From: Acridotheres tristis
Taxonomy: Eukaryota > Chordata > Aves > Passeriformes > Sturnidae
Reading direction: 5' to 3'
Assembly: GCA_037013685.1 (NCBI GenBank)
Contig: CM072906.1
Span: 7,686,001-7,750,000 of the forward strand
DNA: 64,000 bases
Shown here: positions 11,035 to 24,900 of the stretch, piece after piece
Layout: every line of letters starts with the position of its first letter
Position numbering within the stretch: position 1 is the first letter of the stretch
Made by a program: the position numbers and the translations under genes
Notes under the pieces: generated by a model
The model's input: only the letters and a program-made list of their open reading frames with translations
Database searches by the model: none
What the model was told of the DNA's origin: nothing

Positions 11035-14000
11035 AGTGAGGACTGTACGTTTGAGCTGTTAGGTTTTGCCTCAGGAGTGGCAGGGGACACTGAGAACAGC
11101 ACAAATGCAGGAAAACACACTGGGAAAAAAAATAACAAACTCATTCTTCCCATTGCTTATCATTATCTCATGCTTAGGCAGCCCTGACACTTTGCCAAGA
11201 GAAGGGATAACTGTGTCCTGAAGTCTAATATTGATGCCACTTACATAAAGTGGATTTTTACTGCACTTATTTCAACTTAATCATGACTGAGCCCATCCCT
11301 GCATAGGGAATTGGCCACAGATGTGGGAATTAGGGAGATGCAGGTGGAAGTGAGCACTCTGTCAGGTGGGGAGAGGGTATAATAAGGGAGGAAGGGAGGC
11401 AGCTTTGGGATTTTTGGGTGGGGGGGAGTGGGTAGAGGTTGAGATAGAGGATCAGGCTTTACTCTGCTTTTCTGCTCTCTTCATGTGAGCCCTGGTTAGG
11501 ATGCAGCAGGGCACTGCTCAAATGCAGAATAAAAATGTTCCTTTTCTCTGCTGTAGAAAGGAAGGCAGAGACAGAGGAGTGTCATGAGTGGAGCTGCTCA
11601 CTGTGCTGAGCAGGAAGTGTGGTTTGGAAGAATAGGAAATAATTAGGATAACAATTTTTGCCCAAGCAGAAAGAATAGACTGCACAGAGTGCCACAGTTG
11701 CAGGGAATATATTTGTGATGGAGGCTCCAGCAAACCTTCTCCATCCCCTCGTGCATGGGGCTGTTCTTTTCTGGCAGGGATCTTTGGGAATCAGATCTCC
11801 AGGCACGGGTGCTGTGCAAAAATACATCACAGCATTGCTAAAGAGCTGTGACTTGTCCCTGCAGCCCAGACTGCACCAACTGGTAAGTGATATCCCAGTA
11901 TTTTCCTGGAATGATTTCCCACAAGGCTGTCCCCTGGTAGGTGATAGTCACCCACTTGCAGGCTAATTCATTTTCCTGTTGCTCAGCTGCATAAAGCAGC
12001 CTCTTATCTTGCAATTTATGAGCATAATGTATAAATATTTGCAAGTGCTACTCAGTTGTCTGGAGAGGTGTGGAAAGCTCTTTGTGTACCAGCACACAGA
12101 GGTGATTTCAGGACAAGTTTAACTCCAAGGGGAGGAGTGAGGAGAGCATGGTGAAAAATCATGGAGGACTCCTCTGAATCAATTAAACACTATGCTCAGG
12201 GGATGTGGGCTGCTACTGGTATGCTCAGTGTTTTAATTCTCATATTTTAGGTTATTTTTAAGGAACTTGGAGAATGGAATGATAACAATAAGTAATTAAC
12301 AATTATTGTTGATGTTACCCCGGGTAAAAAAAATGCATTTAGATAGTGCCTTTTCCCCTCAATGACTCTGTTGGGGTACTGAAAATCACAGAATTAAATA
12401 TAAAATCTGAATAACTTCTAATGTGAGTTTGCCTGGGTTAGTGTCCTGTATCAGCAGAAGAGCAAATGCAGCTCTGACTCGCTGATGTCAGATGGAAGAT
12501 CTCCAAATTCTCATTCCCTCCCATCTGGGGTTTCCTTCATCTTGTTCATTTTGGTTTCTACTGAGTCTAACACTTGCTAAGAAAACAAAATAATGCCACG
12601 TAGGGCTTCTGCTGCTTATTTGTGCTGCATAGACTGTCCAAAGATGAATTTTTAAAGTAATTTTTAATAGGAAATGCATGTTATTAATGTTCCTGACCCT
12701 TATGACATCTCTTCAGTAGCTGAAGCAGCTGGTGACTGCTGTAAAACTGTCTAAAATGGTCATGACAGAGCCTCTTGCAAAACCCTCCATGGCTCCTGAA
12801 AAATGCTGCCCTTGTCAGAAACATCAGGGTGGAGCAAGGAACAAAAAAAGCTGAGCAGGTTAATGATTAAAACTGAAAGAAAATGTTTGCACAGATGTGA
12901 CTGACTGTGGCTCTGCCTCCCATTTCTTGGCTGTCAAGTCTGTCTGCTCAGGCTCACGGCACCCCAAAATTCTGTTTTCAGGGAGATCAGCCAGAAACAG
13001 GCAGGGTTCCTGCTCCCTAAACCTGAGAGCTGCAGAGGAAAAGGCTCAGGGGCTCAAGGCTGCCCTGCCAGTGCCAGGAGCAGCTGTTCACAGAGCAGGC
13101 AGGATGGAGTGGAGCTGCTGTGAGAGCTGCTCCAGCCCCTGCACCTTTCCATGGGCAGGATGGGAGCAGGGCTCTGCCTCTCTTGTCCCAGTTTTCCCTC
13201 TCTGGATTACTGCCACAACAATATAAATAGACTTTGCTGCTAGGTCCTGTGTTCTGCTAAATCACACAGATCTGGGTGCTTTCAGATATAGTGGCTTTTC
13301 AAGCTCAAAGTCCTGCTTGCTGCCAAACTCATTTTCTCTCCTTAGCAAAAGGATTTCTGTTCCTGTGGTTGATCAGAGGTAAAGCAAGAATCCTCAAATG
13401 CACCTTCACCCAAAATTTCATGTTGCTTTAGCTATTTCCATCCTCAGAGTGACTTCAATTAAACAGTTTTCTCACAGCTTGTGTTGAGAACCAAGCTGGT
13501 GCTCTCCCAGGCAGGAGGGGATGGCAGGATGCAGTCCTTATTCCAGGTCCTTACAGCAGCAGCTAAAAGACCATCAAAGCAGCAGCCTCTGGGCTGTCAC
13601 GGCTTCGTTCAGGCTTTTGGCAGGATGTGAACAACATTTCCTGGCACAGGGTTTGGAGCACAGAGCAGGGATTTGTGCCAGGCAGAGCTGGATGTGTGCT
13701 CAGCACCTCCAACCAGAGGGATCCCCCGTGCCAAATCCAACCAGCCTGGGCACAGCCCCTTTCCCCACGCAGCTCCTGGGAGCTGATTCATTACCAGGAA
13801 CTGTGCAGTGCTCCTGGCGTTTCACACAACGTCTGAGGCAAATGTAATACCCAGCAGACCTGTCTTTAAAGATACTTTATGAACAGGAGGAGCTTACCTT
13901 AAATTTGTAGATGTGTTTTAATGGCATAGTCTTTGGAGTAAAATGTCTATGTTGTAGTATCCAAAGATATTTTGGTTTTACTTCCAAATTTTGATCTACC

Positions 14001-14838
14001 TCTTACCAAAAAACACCACCCAAACTTGACTTTTTTTTGCCCTTGTCTACAGCTGAAAAAAGATTCCTGTTTTGCTGCCTACATAGTTCCTCTTAAACTC
14101 CCATCTAATAATTAAGTCAAGACCAGCAGCTGTAAATATACCTTGCAGGTCTGACTGCAAAGACAGGAGTTTTTCACATCCTATTTCTGGTGATAATGCC
14201 AAGACTCTATAAAAAGAACAGAGGAACTTATGGTCACTCTTCTGGTGTATCCCAGACCAGAATTCTGCGTTCACCATTGCTCAACAGCTCCAAAGTAGAA
14301 AAGCTGAGAAAAGCCATTACCTATCACAGGGATGTGAAACCCAACTGGTTGTGTTCCCACAGGCCCTGTGGGGGTATATTCATTAAAAACTTTTACAGGC
14401 AAGGAAAAATTTAAACACACCCACCACGTTTTCCCTGACAGCACTTTGAAAGTATAAGATTTTCTGACATAATTTGTAAATTTTCGAAGTAACAACAAAA
14501 ATTTTTGCTTGCTGGAGCACTTCGGGTCATGTCCTTATTTTTGCTTTCTGCCTTCTGAGTAGCTCCATGCTATATAATAAACTGAGCATGACAAAGGTGC
14601 CATTTACAACCCAAATGCAGGTGCATTACCATTTTCCTTTGCAGGCAGCGTGTAAAGTGCAGAGCAGTGATCACCTGAGATACTCCACCGTGCCATGAAA
14701 TCACCTGTGAGCAACTCAGCTGTAGTAACACTCCGGTGTGTAATTACTGCCTGTGTGTCATCCCACTCTGGCAGCTCTGAAGTCAAGAGTTGTTGCCTGG
14801 CCAGTTTCTCCCTGCTCCCTAATTTCACATGGAGCCAA

Positions 14839-15058
14839 CCCCGGCCGGCCGCGCTTCCTCGGCGCTTCCCTGGCTCTGCTTCCCAGCTGGGCACACCGGA
14901 TGCCTGGAGCAGGGTGGCTTTGTGTTTTTAGGATAGTCTGGAGCCTGAAGGTGGTTTTGCTCCTTTGGCAGATGAGTTTTGGATGTTGGCAGCGGGGCCT
15001 TGCTTTGATTTTCGCCGCCCGGATCCGTCCACGCCGACATGGAGTTGTTGTGAGCTGG
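14839..15058 (+). promoter_or_regulatory. CpG-rich patch, candidate TRPV3 promoter / non-coding first exon
   Basis: Roughly 14 CpG dinucleotides fall within about 220 bases (clusters at 14839-14870 and 15010-15040) in otherwise CpG-poor sequence. It ends in a textbook splice donor (CTGG|gtgagt, intron start at 15059). The TRPV3 ATG exon at 18905 begins directly after a splice acceptor, so at least one upstream non-coding exon is expected; this patch, about 3.8 kb upstream on the same strand, is the best candidate seen. A TATATAA occurs at 14571-14577, too far upstream to assign. This is inference, without transcript evidence. Confidence 0.35.
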
Positions 15059-15059
15059 G

Positions 15060-18000
15060 TGAGTGCTCTGGGTTTGGGGTGGGAGAGAGGGAAACCTTCC
15101 AGAGACAAAGCTGAAACCCTTCCTTCACACAGAGGACGTGTTGATTTCTGTTTTTCTAGTCTGTAAATGGCTCTCCTGAGCTGTGCCACACTATTTCCTT
15201 GGGCATTCAGGGGTGAAGAAGGACAGGCCTAATTTAATTTGTGTTTGTCAGCCTGGAACACTGTTGTACTTCCTAATTCCTGTGCCAAGGAGATCCAAAA
15301 TATAACATCATACAAGCAAAACTTTAATACATTCATCATCTTCCACCAAAAGTTTCAGCTGCTGTAGTGACCACTGAAAGTCAAGTATAAGTTATAGAAT
15401 AAGTTATTTCAACTCAGACTCAGAAAAACTTTGTTTACCTGCCTATTTCTGAATTAAATAATCTCAAATAATTTTTGCTCAGGGAAAATGTTGTTTTATA
15501 GAGTTTTTTTTAAATTTCTGTTAGGAGAAACCTTCATAGGAAAGTAAAAATTTCTTACTAAGAAGACATTTTTTGGTAGCACCTGAAGTCTATGAATGCC
15601 CCTCAAAGTTTAAAAATCTTACAGGGAGATGAAGCTCTTCCTACCAAGTGTAACTTTCTGCTGATATGACTCATAAATAATGCAGAAAAGTCAGAATGAA
15701 GTTTTATCAGCTTTCCCCTCGGGGAGGGGATTTATTTTTTTATGGGCCCGTAAGAATTAGGTCGTAGGTGCTGGGAAGTGTCATGGTCTGTTCCGAGGAG
15801 CCCGTGAATGAAACTGGAAGCTCTTGGAAGTCACTTCCCCTCCTCTGCCCCCGGGGAAGGGGAGCCCTTTGTGCCACACCAGCACAGCTGAGTGTTTCTT
15901 CTGATTTACCCACATCATATAAACTGCTACTGAGATATAGAGGTAGGTGTGATTTTTCTTGTTCTCAGATAAGCAGAAGGTGAGTCTGTGATAATGTCTG
16001 TAGCAATGGCAGAATCCCATTCACCATCATAGATAAATTCCCTTTTCTTACCCCCAGCACACTGGAGGTCAGATACCAACTCCTCAGATCGCTTTCAAAG
16101 TAATTCTCAATACTATAAATCAGTGCAGGGTTTTTGTCTTGCTGGCCACTTCAAATAAGCCACTTCTCTGGTGGCCCGTAAGTGACAATTAAGGAGATAA
16201 TGGAGTAGAAATAGTCACAACCAGAGACAACACTCTGTATCAGGTTACATGAGCTACACTGCTCAGATCTGACACTTCTCAGGCTGCTGCACTATTTTTC
16301 CCTCTGTGTCGGAGATGACAGAAAATGACAGTGCACTGAAGCTGCTGATGAAAGCCCAGCTTAGTTTTGATCTCGGCACACGATTAATTGTGATTAGAAA
16401 TGAAGCAGACGCTGCCTCAGCATGGTAACAAGGTACTTCTGCTACGGTGCCTGCAGTTATTTACTTGGGCAGGCAGAGAGCTCGTTTTAAATAGACTTTT
16501 TGGCTGGGATACAGTCACATCTCTGTGCTTTTGAAAGTGTAGTCCCTCTGTATTTAAGGAAATCTGTCCTCTTTTCCCTTCCCAAATTGCTTCCTTACAT
16601 CACTGATGGTTCAGCAGTCCTTCATCATCCAATACAATTTCAGTGCTATGTTTGATGATTTCCCACCTCTCCTCAGAGGTGCAGCCTGTTCTCGAGTCAC
16701 TGCTACAATCTCTGTGGTGAAAACCAACTGCAAATGGGGCTTTGAGCTGCTGCCCTTGCAGGAAGGTGTTGCCATCTCTGAGCAGCTCCAGCAGCACTCA
16801 GGAACAAGAGGAATTTAGGAATTTAACCTTGGTCTTTATTCCCCCAGCTTTTCATTCTCCTCTCCCACCCTTCTGGCTTCACACCTCACCCAGCTGTGCC
16901 CTTCTCAACTTGGCAGCTCCTTTTGTTGACTTTTGGATTTTTTAATCTCTTCCCAACTGTTCTCTTCCTTTAAAGCCACTTACTTTGTGAAGCTATTTCA
17001 TGTCCATCACGACCATGGTTGGTCCCCTTTTATTCCATTTATGCCAAGTATCCCATTTGCCTCTTCCTGGGGATGGGAGATATTTTTGCCCACACACTAC
17101 TTTGTATTCTTTAAGTACTTGGTAAGAAGTAAATAGCAGAATTATTTATGAACTAAGCAAGACAACAGTCATTTGTTTTAGCTGTGTTTAGACTAAATGT
17201 TTATCAGTGTATTCACTGACACAACATGTGTCTGGGGACTACGTGAGTGGCATTTCCAGTGGCACAGACAAACTCCCTGTTCCCACCTCCACTGTGTCAT
17301 CTCCAAGTTCAGCTCTTCTCTGCATTTACTAAAAGCTGTGGTGTACTTTGTATGCAAGGAAAAATATTTTTCCCTTTATAAATTATTTCTATGAAAGCTG
17401 TGATATGAATTCTTAGGGAACTCATCCAAACTAGGAATGTTTCCTAGTGTGAGCACACCTGCCAATGGTAGAAAACACAATAAAAATTGATTTTCATGCC
17501 TTTTTCTTCAGCCAGCTTTTGCAAGGTAAGGAATCCTTTCCAATATTTCAAGTTCCTATTCCACAGAGTGCCAAGAGATTACAGCTGCACTTCGGAGTGT
17601 TTGGACCCTGTAAATTCTCAGTTCTCTATACTTGGGATTGAGAATTGCCATAATTAAACATTTGTTGTTTATGCATTAATAGACTTTCACTCAAATACCA
17701 GGGTATTTGATATTCTTGGCTCCTCTCTCATACCAGGTGTCATGTCTTTTCAAACTCTCTGAACAATCTGCTTTCTGTATCTTGATACTCCCATAATGAA
17801 GGAATCCTGGTGCTAAGGCACACTGACAGCACAGTGACAGGAGCAGAGAGTTTGTGTGTCTACATTTGTCACATTAAGGAAAGTGGAGTAGGAGGGGGCA
17901 AAAATGTGTAGTTGATTTTTGTTCAAACTTTGCAGGAAAATTATTTTTACATTTGTCTTTGAGTATGGAGGCCACTCCCCTGACTTCCTTGGATCCCTGA

Positions 18001-18904
18001 CCTCATAAATCTTCCTGGGTGTACCTTCAGTGAATTTTAATGTATCCTGAATTCACCTTCTTGCTTTCAAATTATTCTGGGTCATTTAAAATGATGCCCT
18101 TGAGTATTAGATTGAGAAACAGGGAGATAGTTATTCATTATTCCTTACAGAATTCATGCTGTGGGTGTTCCTAGGCAGGTAACATTCATCAAGATCCTTT
18201 TGTGCCATGTGCTGGTGGTCATTTCCATCCAGCAGAATCATGGGGTTTTTTTTTTCTTTTTCCTGAGGAAATGTCGGGAAATCACCAGGACACAAATCCT
18301 GGATGTTATCCATGTGATAATTTAGCTAAGCTCACCTTGGGCATCATTTCCAGTCTGCTGCTTCTGCTGTTCCAATGCAGTGAAAACTTTCAGGGATTTT
18401 TCTTTGTTCTTTTCACGTCTGGAACTTTCCTTTATCCATTTTCTGTTGCACAGATCTTTGTGGGATTTACCACTTTTCTGAAATTATCTTGGTCGAGAGC
18501 AGACTGCTCAGATTAACCGTAAAGATGCCCAACTTTAGGGCTACTTATAAAAGTCATCTTGCTCTTTCTGCTTCTCTAAATAACACACACTGTCACTGTG
18601 ACTGACAGGCTCCTTTCAGTTTAATTTAGGCACAGCCTTGAATTTATGGTTCTCCTGGTCCCACTTTTAATGGTACTTGTCACACACTGAAACTTAATGA
18701 GTCATGTGTGTAACCCTCCAGATTTGACACATGAAATGGTGGGGGTGTGTGCTTAACAGCTGAAAAATGAGAAATGTTGGGGGGAAAAAAAAAAAATCAA
18801 TATTTGTGTGTTTACACACAAGAAGAGACTGTAAACAGGTAATTTGGTCACCACACTTCCTTCAAAGGAGCAGGGGTCAAGTAACTGATGTCTCTCTACT
18901 GCAG
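15060..18904. other. Region upstream of TRPV3 coding exon 1, no gene seen
   Basis: No coding exon recognised. If the CpG-rich patch ending at 15058 is the first TRPV3 exon, this whole stretch is its first intron, ending in the acceptor ctactgcag at 18896-18904. Confidence 0.5.
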
Positions 18905-18908
18905 AAAC

Positions 18909-21900
18909 ATGATTAAAGATAACAACGAAATTGTTCCACTAATGGGCAAGAAAACAAACCCTCCTGGAATTCCCCCTGCAAACCAGCAAGAGAAAAAGGT
19001 GACTGAAGGCACTCCCACCAAGAAAAGGTAGGACTCCAGCTCGGTGTAAACCACAAAAACTCCCTGCTTTATCTCCTTTAGGAGATCTTTGCACTGAAAT
19101 ACCACCAGCATCTTTGTTCTGTGTAACCTCACAAGAATCTGATCTACTGATGGTTAATGTTTGATATAAAGTGATTTTTTTTTTTTTTTAAGAGATCACA
19201 TGGAAGAACACACCAGGTTTTATGTAAGACATGCTGGCCTGAAAAAAGGGAGCATTTCAAGCTTAGCCTCAAATGGAAATGTGACAGATTATGGAGAGGC
19301 AGAGGACTGGGACAGCAGGAGCTTTGAAAAATCCTACCACAAACAGAAATCTAAATTCACTCTATTTTTCATTAGTCTGATTAATGGGACTTTTTTGCTG
19401 TTTTATAAAATATTCACTTTCATTCATAATTGATATTAGGGAATTAATAAAGGGATTGAGGGTTTGTATTTAATATGAGTGGGGAAATATAAGCTGTAAT
19501 TCCTGCCTGATTCTATGAAGTCAACTAAGTTACTGTAGAGCGAGGATGAATTTTCATTCACAAACTTTTCATTCTGGATAATTACTGGTTATTATGGCAA
19601 TTTCTGAAACTCTGAAGGCCTGGCCAATTGTGGCTGTTCTGACATTTATAATTCTCAATAATCAGAGGAATCACTTTTCACAGGAATGGTGCCATTAGTT
19701 ATTTGAGATTCACTGCCTGGGTGGTCCAATTGGTCTTTTTGTCATTAAATTCAAGAAGAGAAGCTCTTTGGGGGCACACGGGGGGAGACAAGGTGTGTGA
19801 ACAGCCCATGATACACCCAGCACTTCAAAAAGGGCCAATTCCACGGCAGATTGTGCAGTTATAGGAATATTGCCAACACAAGCCCTCAATTACTTAACTC
19901 CTATCTCGCATTCATTGTGGCCTCAGGAACAGTAACCCTGGGGTTTTTCCCACCTCTCAAGGCAGAGCTCAGGGTGTGGCTGACAGCATTCCTGTAACAC
20001 ACAGCGCAGATCACGTGCATTTTAACGCAGGGCTTTAAATATTCCATTAATTATATGTTCCAATGCTGCTTCATCCTGTTCCTTCAAAACTCTCCCTGCA
20101 CTGCCCCACCAGCAGCTGCTGCACTCCCAGGGTGACATTTCTCACTCCCAGCGTGTTCTGGCAATATTCACTTTCCTCAAAGACGGTGGCATTCCCTGCT
20201 GGAAGCTGCTGGAATTTGGGTGGACTGGGTGTGTGATTGAGCACAGGAAATCCGAGGGGCAGGAGGGGAGGAGGCTGCTGATGGCTGTGGGCAGAGCAGA
20301 GTGCTGGCCACGTCAGCCCTTGGCTATTTGATGGCACCTTGCTTTGTGCCCTGGCTTTTGGGGTGGGTTTTTGTTGTTTTTTTTTCCCCCCAAACCAGCA
20401 GAGATGAGGTCTGGATGCCAGAATTAACCCCTGGCTCATCGAGCCATTGGAATACAAGAGGAATTAGATACTGCTATTTTTAGCAAATATCAGCAGGTTA
20501 TTCAGTCGTGTCCTAATAATACACTGCATTTTACCATCAATGCAGGCACTTCAACAAGGTTTTTGGGGGGAGATGCAGTTAGAAAAAAACGCCCTTTGGA
20601 CAAACTCATAAATCTTAGGTGAATTGGAAAGGTTTTCCAGGTGACTACTGCAACATTTTAGAAATTTAAGGCAGTTTCTGAACACCAGCCCCTGTGGGAG
20701 TTGCTGCATCCACCACTGAAACTCCTCTTTCCTGCGGTGAGCTGTAGCAATGTTTCACTGAGATCCAGTAAAACCAAGCCATTGATTTTTGCCTCTCAAC
20801 TCTGAAGGCTTTTAAAAGGTGAAATTTTTCTTTTCATATCACTTTTCTTGTGGTGCTCCAAATTTTATTTCTTTTCGCTATAATTATTTATATAATTATT
20901 TATAGGGAAAACAGTTTAATGTCACGCAGGCAAGAGGACACATTCAACCCTGGCTGATGGAAATGCCTGAAGTCACTGAATGTGTGACCTTTCAAACTTT
21001 CTGATTTAATCACTATCACTGCTAATGGATTTGAAATTATCCATCCTGATGGCTCCTGGCTGGAAGAGCAGGGACTGGGATTTTTAATTTTTTTTTTTTA
21101 AAAAAGCATTTTTGTGTGGCTAGGCAGTGGCAGGAGCTGGGTGCAAGGCTGGTTTAGAGATTGCTGCTCACACAAGTCAGGATCTGATGCCATGTGCTCT
21201 AAAAATACCTTGGGAATTTTGCCCATCTGCCATCCTGGAAAAGCTGGGCACAGGCTGGAGGTTGGGATTCCCTCAGGGAAAAGCAGATCAGCCTCTGCTC
21301 CAGCTCAGCTTTAATACCACGAGAGAGAAATTGTCAGGCTTGCCCTTGGTAATTCTTTTCTTGGTTTATGGTTGGGCTTGGCATTTATCACTGATATTTT
21401 TTTTTTTTTAAATGCACTGTCTTTAACAGTTCCCACTTTTTCCTGGAGATTGATGGTTTTGAAAGCAATGTCACTCCCAGTAACACCTCTCCCCCCGTGT
21501 TTTCCAAACCCATGGATTCCAATATTCGCCCGTGGTAAGTTACAGAAGCAATGGTCCTGCTGCAAATCTGTTTATTGTCTTCCCAGCAGCTTCCCCTTAA
21601 TTCTCCTTGGTCTCCAGTGCCAGAATTTCACTTGACTTTTCATAGTTTTGGTCACTTCAAAGACAGAACTTCACTGGACATTTATCTTTGGTTTTATCTA
21701 CTGCTGCCGTTTCCATTTATTACATTAAGCCTCAGATCTGAATACATTTAAAATCAGTAATTTTTTTTAAAATCTTAGCCTCTTATTTATGATGCATTAG
21801 AACAAATTTCATGCTCTCATTTTGGGTGTTTTCTGCTGTGTGAAGATCACAGCCTAATTTAGAACTCTGTTCCCAGCTGGCTGCTGACGTTTTCCCTCTA

Positions 21901-24900
21901 TTGCTCATTAACAATCAAACGTGGAAATGCTGAATCTGAAATATTTAAAGCAGCCATTTATGCTGAATGAATAGAGAAAAATTATTACTGGGAAGAATAC
22001 ACTTAATTTTAAAAAAATGTGAGAGGTGCTAACAGCCAATAATTATGAGTAAGGGAAATATGCCACAAATCTGGCACAGGTCCAGAATGGCCACAGGTTT
22101 TTGGGTCTGAGGATGTCTGGTCAGCTTTTAGGAATTGGCTGACAGGCTGATTTTTGGTTTCAGAGGAGAGGTGTCCAAATTTCTCCCTCTCCTTCAGGAA
22201 GTGACCTGCACATGTGCTTTGTCACCACATTACTCAGCTCTCTGCAGAGATGAGACAGATGGAATAAGAATGAACTCAGAGCTCCCAGCTTTATTTCAAA
22301 GAGAAGGGAATACCTGCAGAGTAATGCTGTCCATGTATCTGTTTTGCTAATAATTAATAGCTCAGGTTCCCTGAATTATTAACCTGAGGTAGTTCATTCA
22401 ATCTGAACCTCAGTGAAAACAAAAATGCAAGTAAGAAACTAATTGATCCTAATTTTCCTAAGTCGGATCTGCTTTTGGGACTGTGTGGAAATTATGTACA
22501 GCAATTACAAAATATCAATGCCATTGAAAATCCTTTAAATATATCACCTAAGCATCTATTTAGAGCCCAGTCCTCAATTTCTTTCATTCAAGTCAGCCAC
22601 TAAACACTCCTGAATTGCCTACAGTGTTCTGTGTAGCAAATCTTTAGGTAAATCTTTCATTGTGGGTTTGCAACCACTCGCTGCTACTGATTTAGCACTT
22701 GTTTTGTGCCAGATGACAAATTAAGCATTTGAAAAGGAAGAATGTAAGCTTCGAGCATTCAGCGTGATGCATAAAAAGCAGTGATCATTTAAAAAAAAAA
22801 AAAAGTTCCCACGGTTTCAGGATCTATAGTGGAATAATATAATAAGACACAAAGCAGATTGCTTTCCTAACGTGATCTTTTTAAAAATATAATAAAATCC
22901 TGTGAGTCTCTTCATTTTTTATCACTCGCTTTAAAATCCACGTGGGAGATAAAATGATAGAATTAAAAGGCCAATGTCAAACTGGAATAATTTAAGCTCC
23001 AGTGTAGATACTCTGTCCTACCATTGACTATTTCTTCAGGCAATTTGCTAAAATACCTGCTACTATCTTGGCACATTTGCTTTTCTTTGTCTGCAGTGCC
23101 TCTGGAAATGGGGAAGACATGGATTCCCCACAGTCCCTTCAGGATGATGCCACTGAATACAGCCCTAACGTGGACAGCTGTGGGTGAGTGGAAACACAAA
23201 TATTTCTCAGCACATTTTCAACTGATTACATGTGTGGTAGGGTAGATATTCCTTATTTAGGGTAGATATTACCTATTGTTCCTGCCATGTTTTAGAAAAA
23301 AAGGTCGTGTGTGTGCATGCCTTTCTGAGCCTTCAATAATTAAATGTTGAAATAAACAACTCGAATCTCTCAATTTTCATATTTAGTGTGAGGATTCTTT
23401 ATTTATAATGGAGTTTTTTTAGGTGGCAATGCAGGACCTACACACCACAATCAGGCATGGAGTGTTTCTGCTTGGTGGGAAATATGAAATCATTCTTTTT
23501 CCAGCATAAAGGATGATTAGAAAGTGGTGTAAGATGGGAGGTTAAGAATTCTCTTCTGCTGTCAGAGCAGCAACAGGAAACCTCAGCTCTGCAGTCAGTT
23601 GTGGCAGAGCAAAGAATTGTTTCCTAGCCTTTATTCTAGAAGAACGAATAAACTGAAAAAAGCACAAGATAATTGAAGAATGTGCTGTTTTTAATAAAGC
23701 ACCTTCTCAACAGCCCAAAAGCTGCGGCTAAGCAATGTGAGAAATGTTCTGAGCTGTCCATGGAACCGGGGCAAGTTCGTGTAGTCTGGGGCAAACAATT
23801 GCATTTGCTTTTTTACTCTTAAAATAAACCAGGCCAAATGGCACCAGCAATTCCATGACGATTTCTTACAATTCAGTGCTAACACCTCCCAAGGCCCCGA
23901 GCTGAGGAGTGCCAGGAAGAAGCTGAAGAGGAATTTGTTCCGGGCAGTGTCCGAAGGGAACGTGGAGGAGCTGCAGCGGCTGCTGGCGGAGCTGAAGGAG
24001 AGATCGAGTGCCTGCAGCAACCTGCCCGGGCCAGGTGAGCTCTGCAGGCACCTGGGGCAGGGCTGCCGGCTCTTCTGGCCCCTCTAAACCTGGGGAATAT
24101 CTTCATTTCCCTGTCAATTTGGGAGTTCTGGCACGGGGATGTCCAACGGGAAAAGCAAGGTTGACTTGGAGCTCAAGAGCGAAGTGAACAGGATGGAGTA
24201 ATGGTTTGGGAAATAGTTTGGGTTCATTTATATCCCTCAGGTTTCACCCCTAATGAACAGAGGTTTAATAAATAACAGGGATCTAATCTCAAAATTCACT
24301 CTTGTAGACTACCTGATGAAAAAATTCACAGCTTCAGACACTGGCAAAACTTGTCTGATGAAAGCTCTGCTGAACATCAACGAGAACACAAACGAGATAG
24401 TGAACATGCTCCTGTCCTTTGCAGAGGAAAATGGCATTTTGGAGAGATTTATCAATGCAGCATACACAGAAGAGGCATATAAAGGTATTGCCATCTGATA
24501 GCAGTTTCAGGGATACGGTTAAACAAAATAATGATGGTTTCAATTCCTTGAACCAACTTTTATTCATTATCACTGATGCCATCCTTTGTGAAACATGATT
24601 AATGTTTCAGGATGTGCTTGAGAGACTCAGCCCTAAATTCCTGTGTCTGCTTTTTCAGGCCAGACAGCTCTAAATATTGCCATTGAGAGGAGACAGTATG
24701 AAATCACCCAGAGCCTCATAGAAAAAGGAGCTGATGTCAATGCACATGCCCAGGGTATTTTCTTTAATCCCAAACACAAGCATGAAGGCTTTTATTTTGG
24801 TAAGTGGAATTGAGATATTTCTAGAAAAGTTAAAAAGGAATACCCAAAACTTCCATAAAACAAGAGCTTAATCCAGTACAATCAATATATAAATGTGCTT

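Larger units (their letters stand above)
5430..14838. other. TRPV1-TRPV3 intergenic, no gene seen
   Basis: About 9.4 kb with no recognisable coding exon, RNA gene or intact transposon. Open frames here are short, not conserved with any family I recognise, and lack supporting splice or start context. Small low-complexity tracts are listed separately. Regulatory elements cannot be excluded. Confidence 0.6.

Noticed and set aside
14758..15189. Overlapping long frames on both strands in the CpG patch
   Set aside because: Open frames on several registers are expected in GC-rich sequence. No known protein similarity is seen; the patch is better explained as a promoter or non-coding exon.
20071..20457. 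128-codon minus-strand frame inside the first TRPV3 coding intron
   Set aside because: No similarity to a known family and no plausible splice or promoter context. It lies within an intron of a well-supported plus-strand gene.
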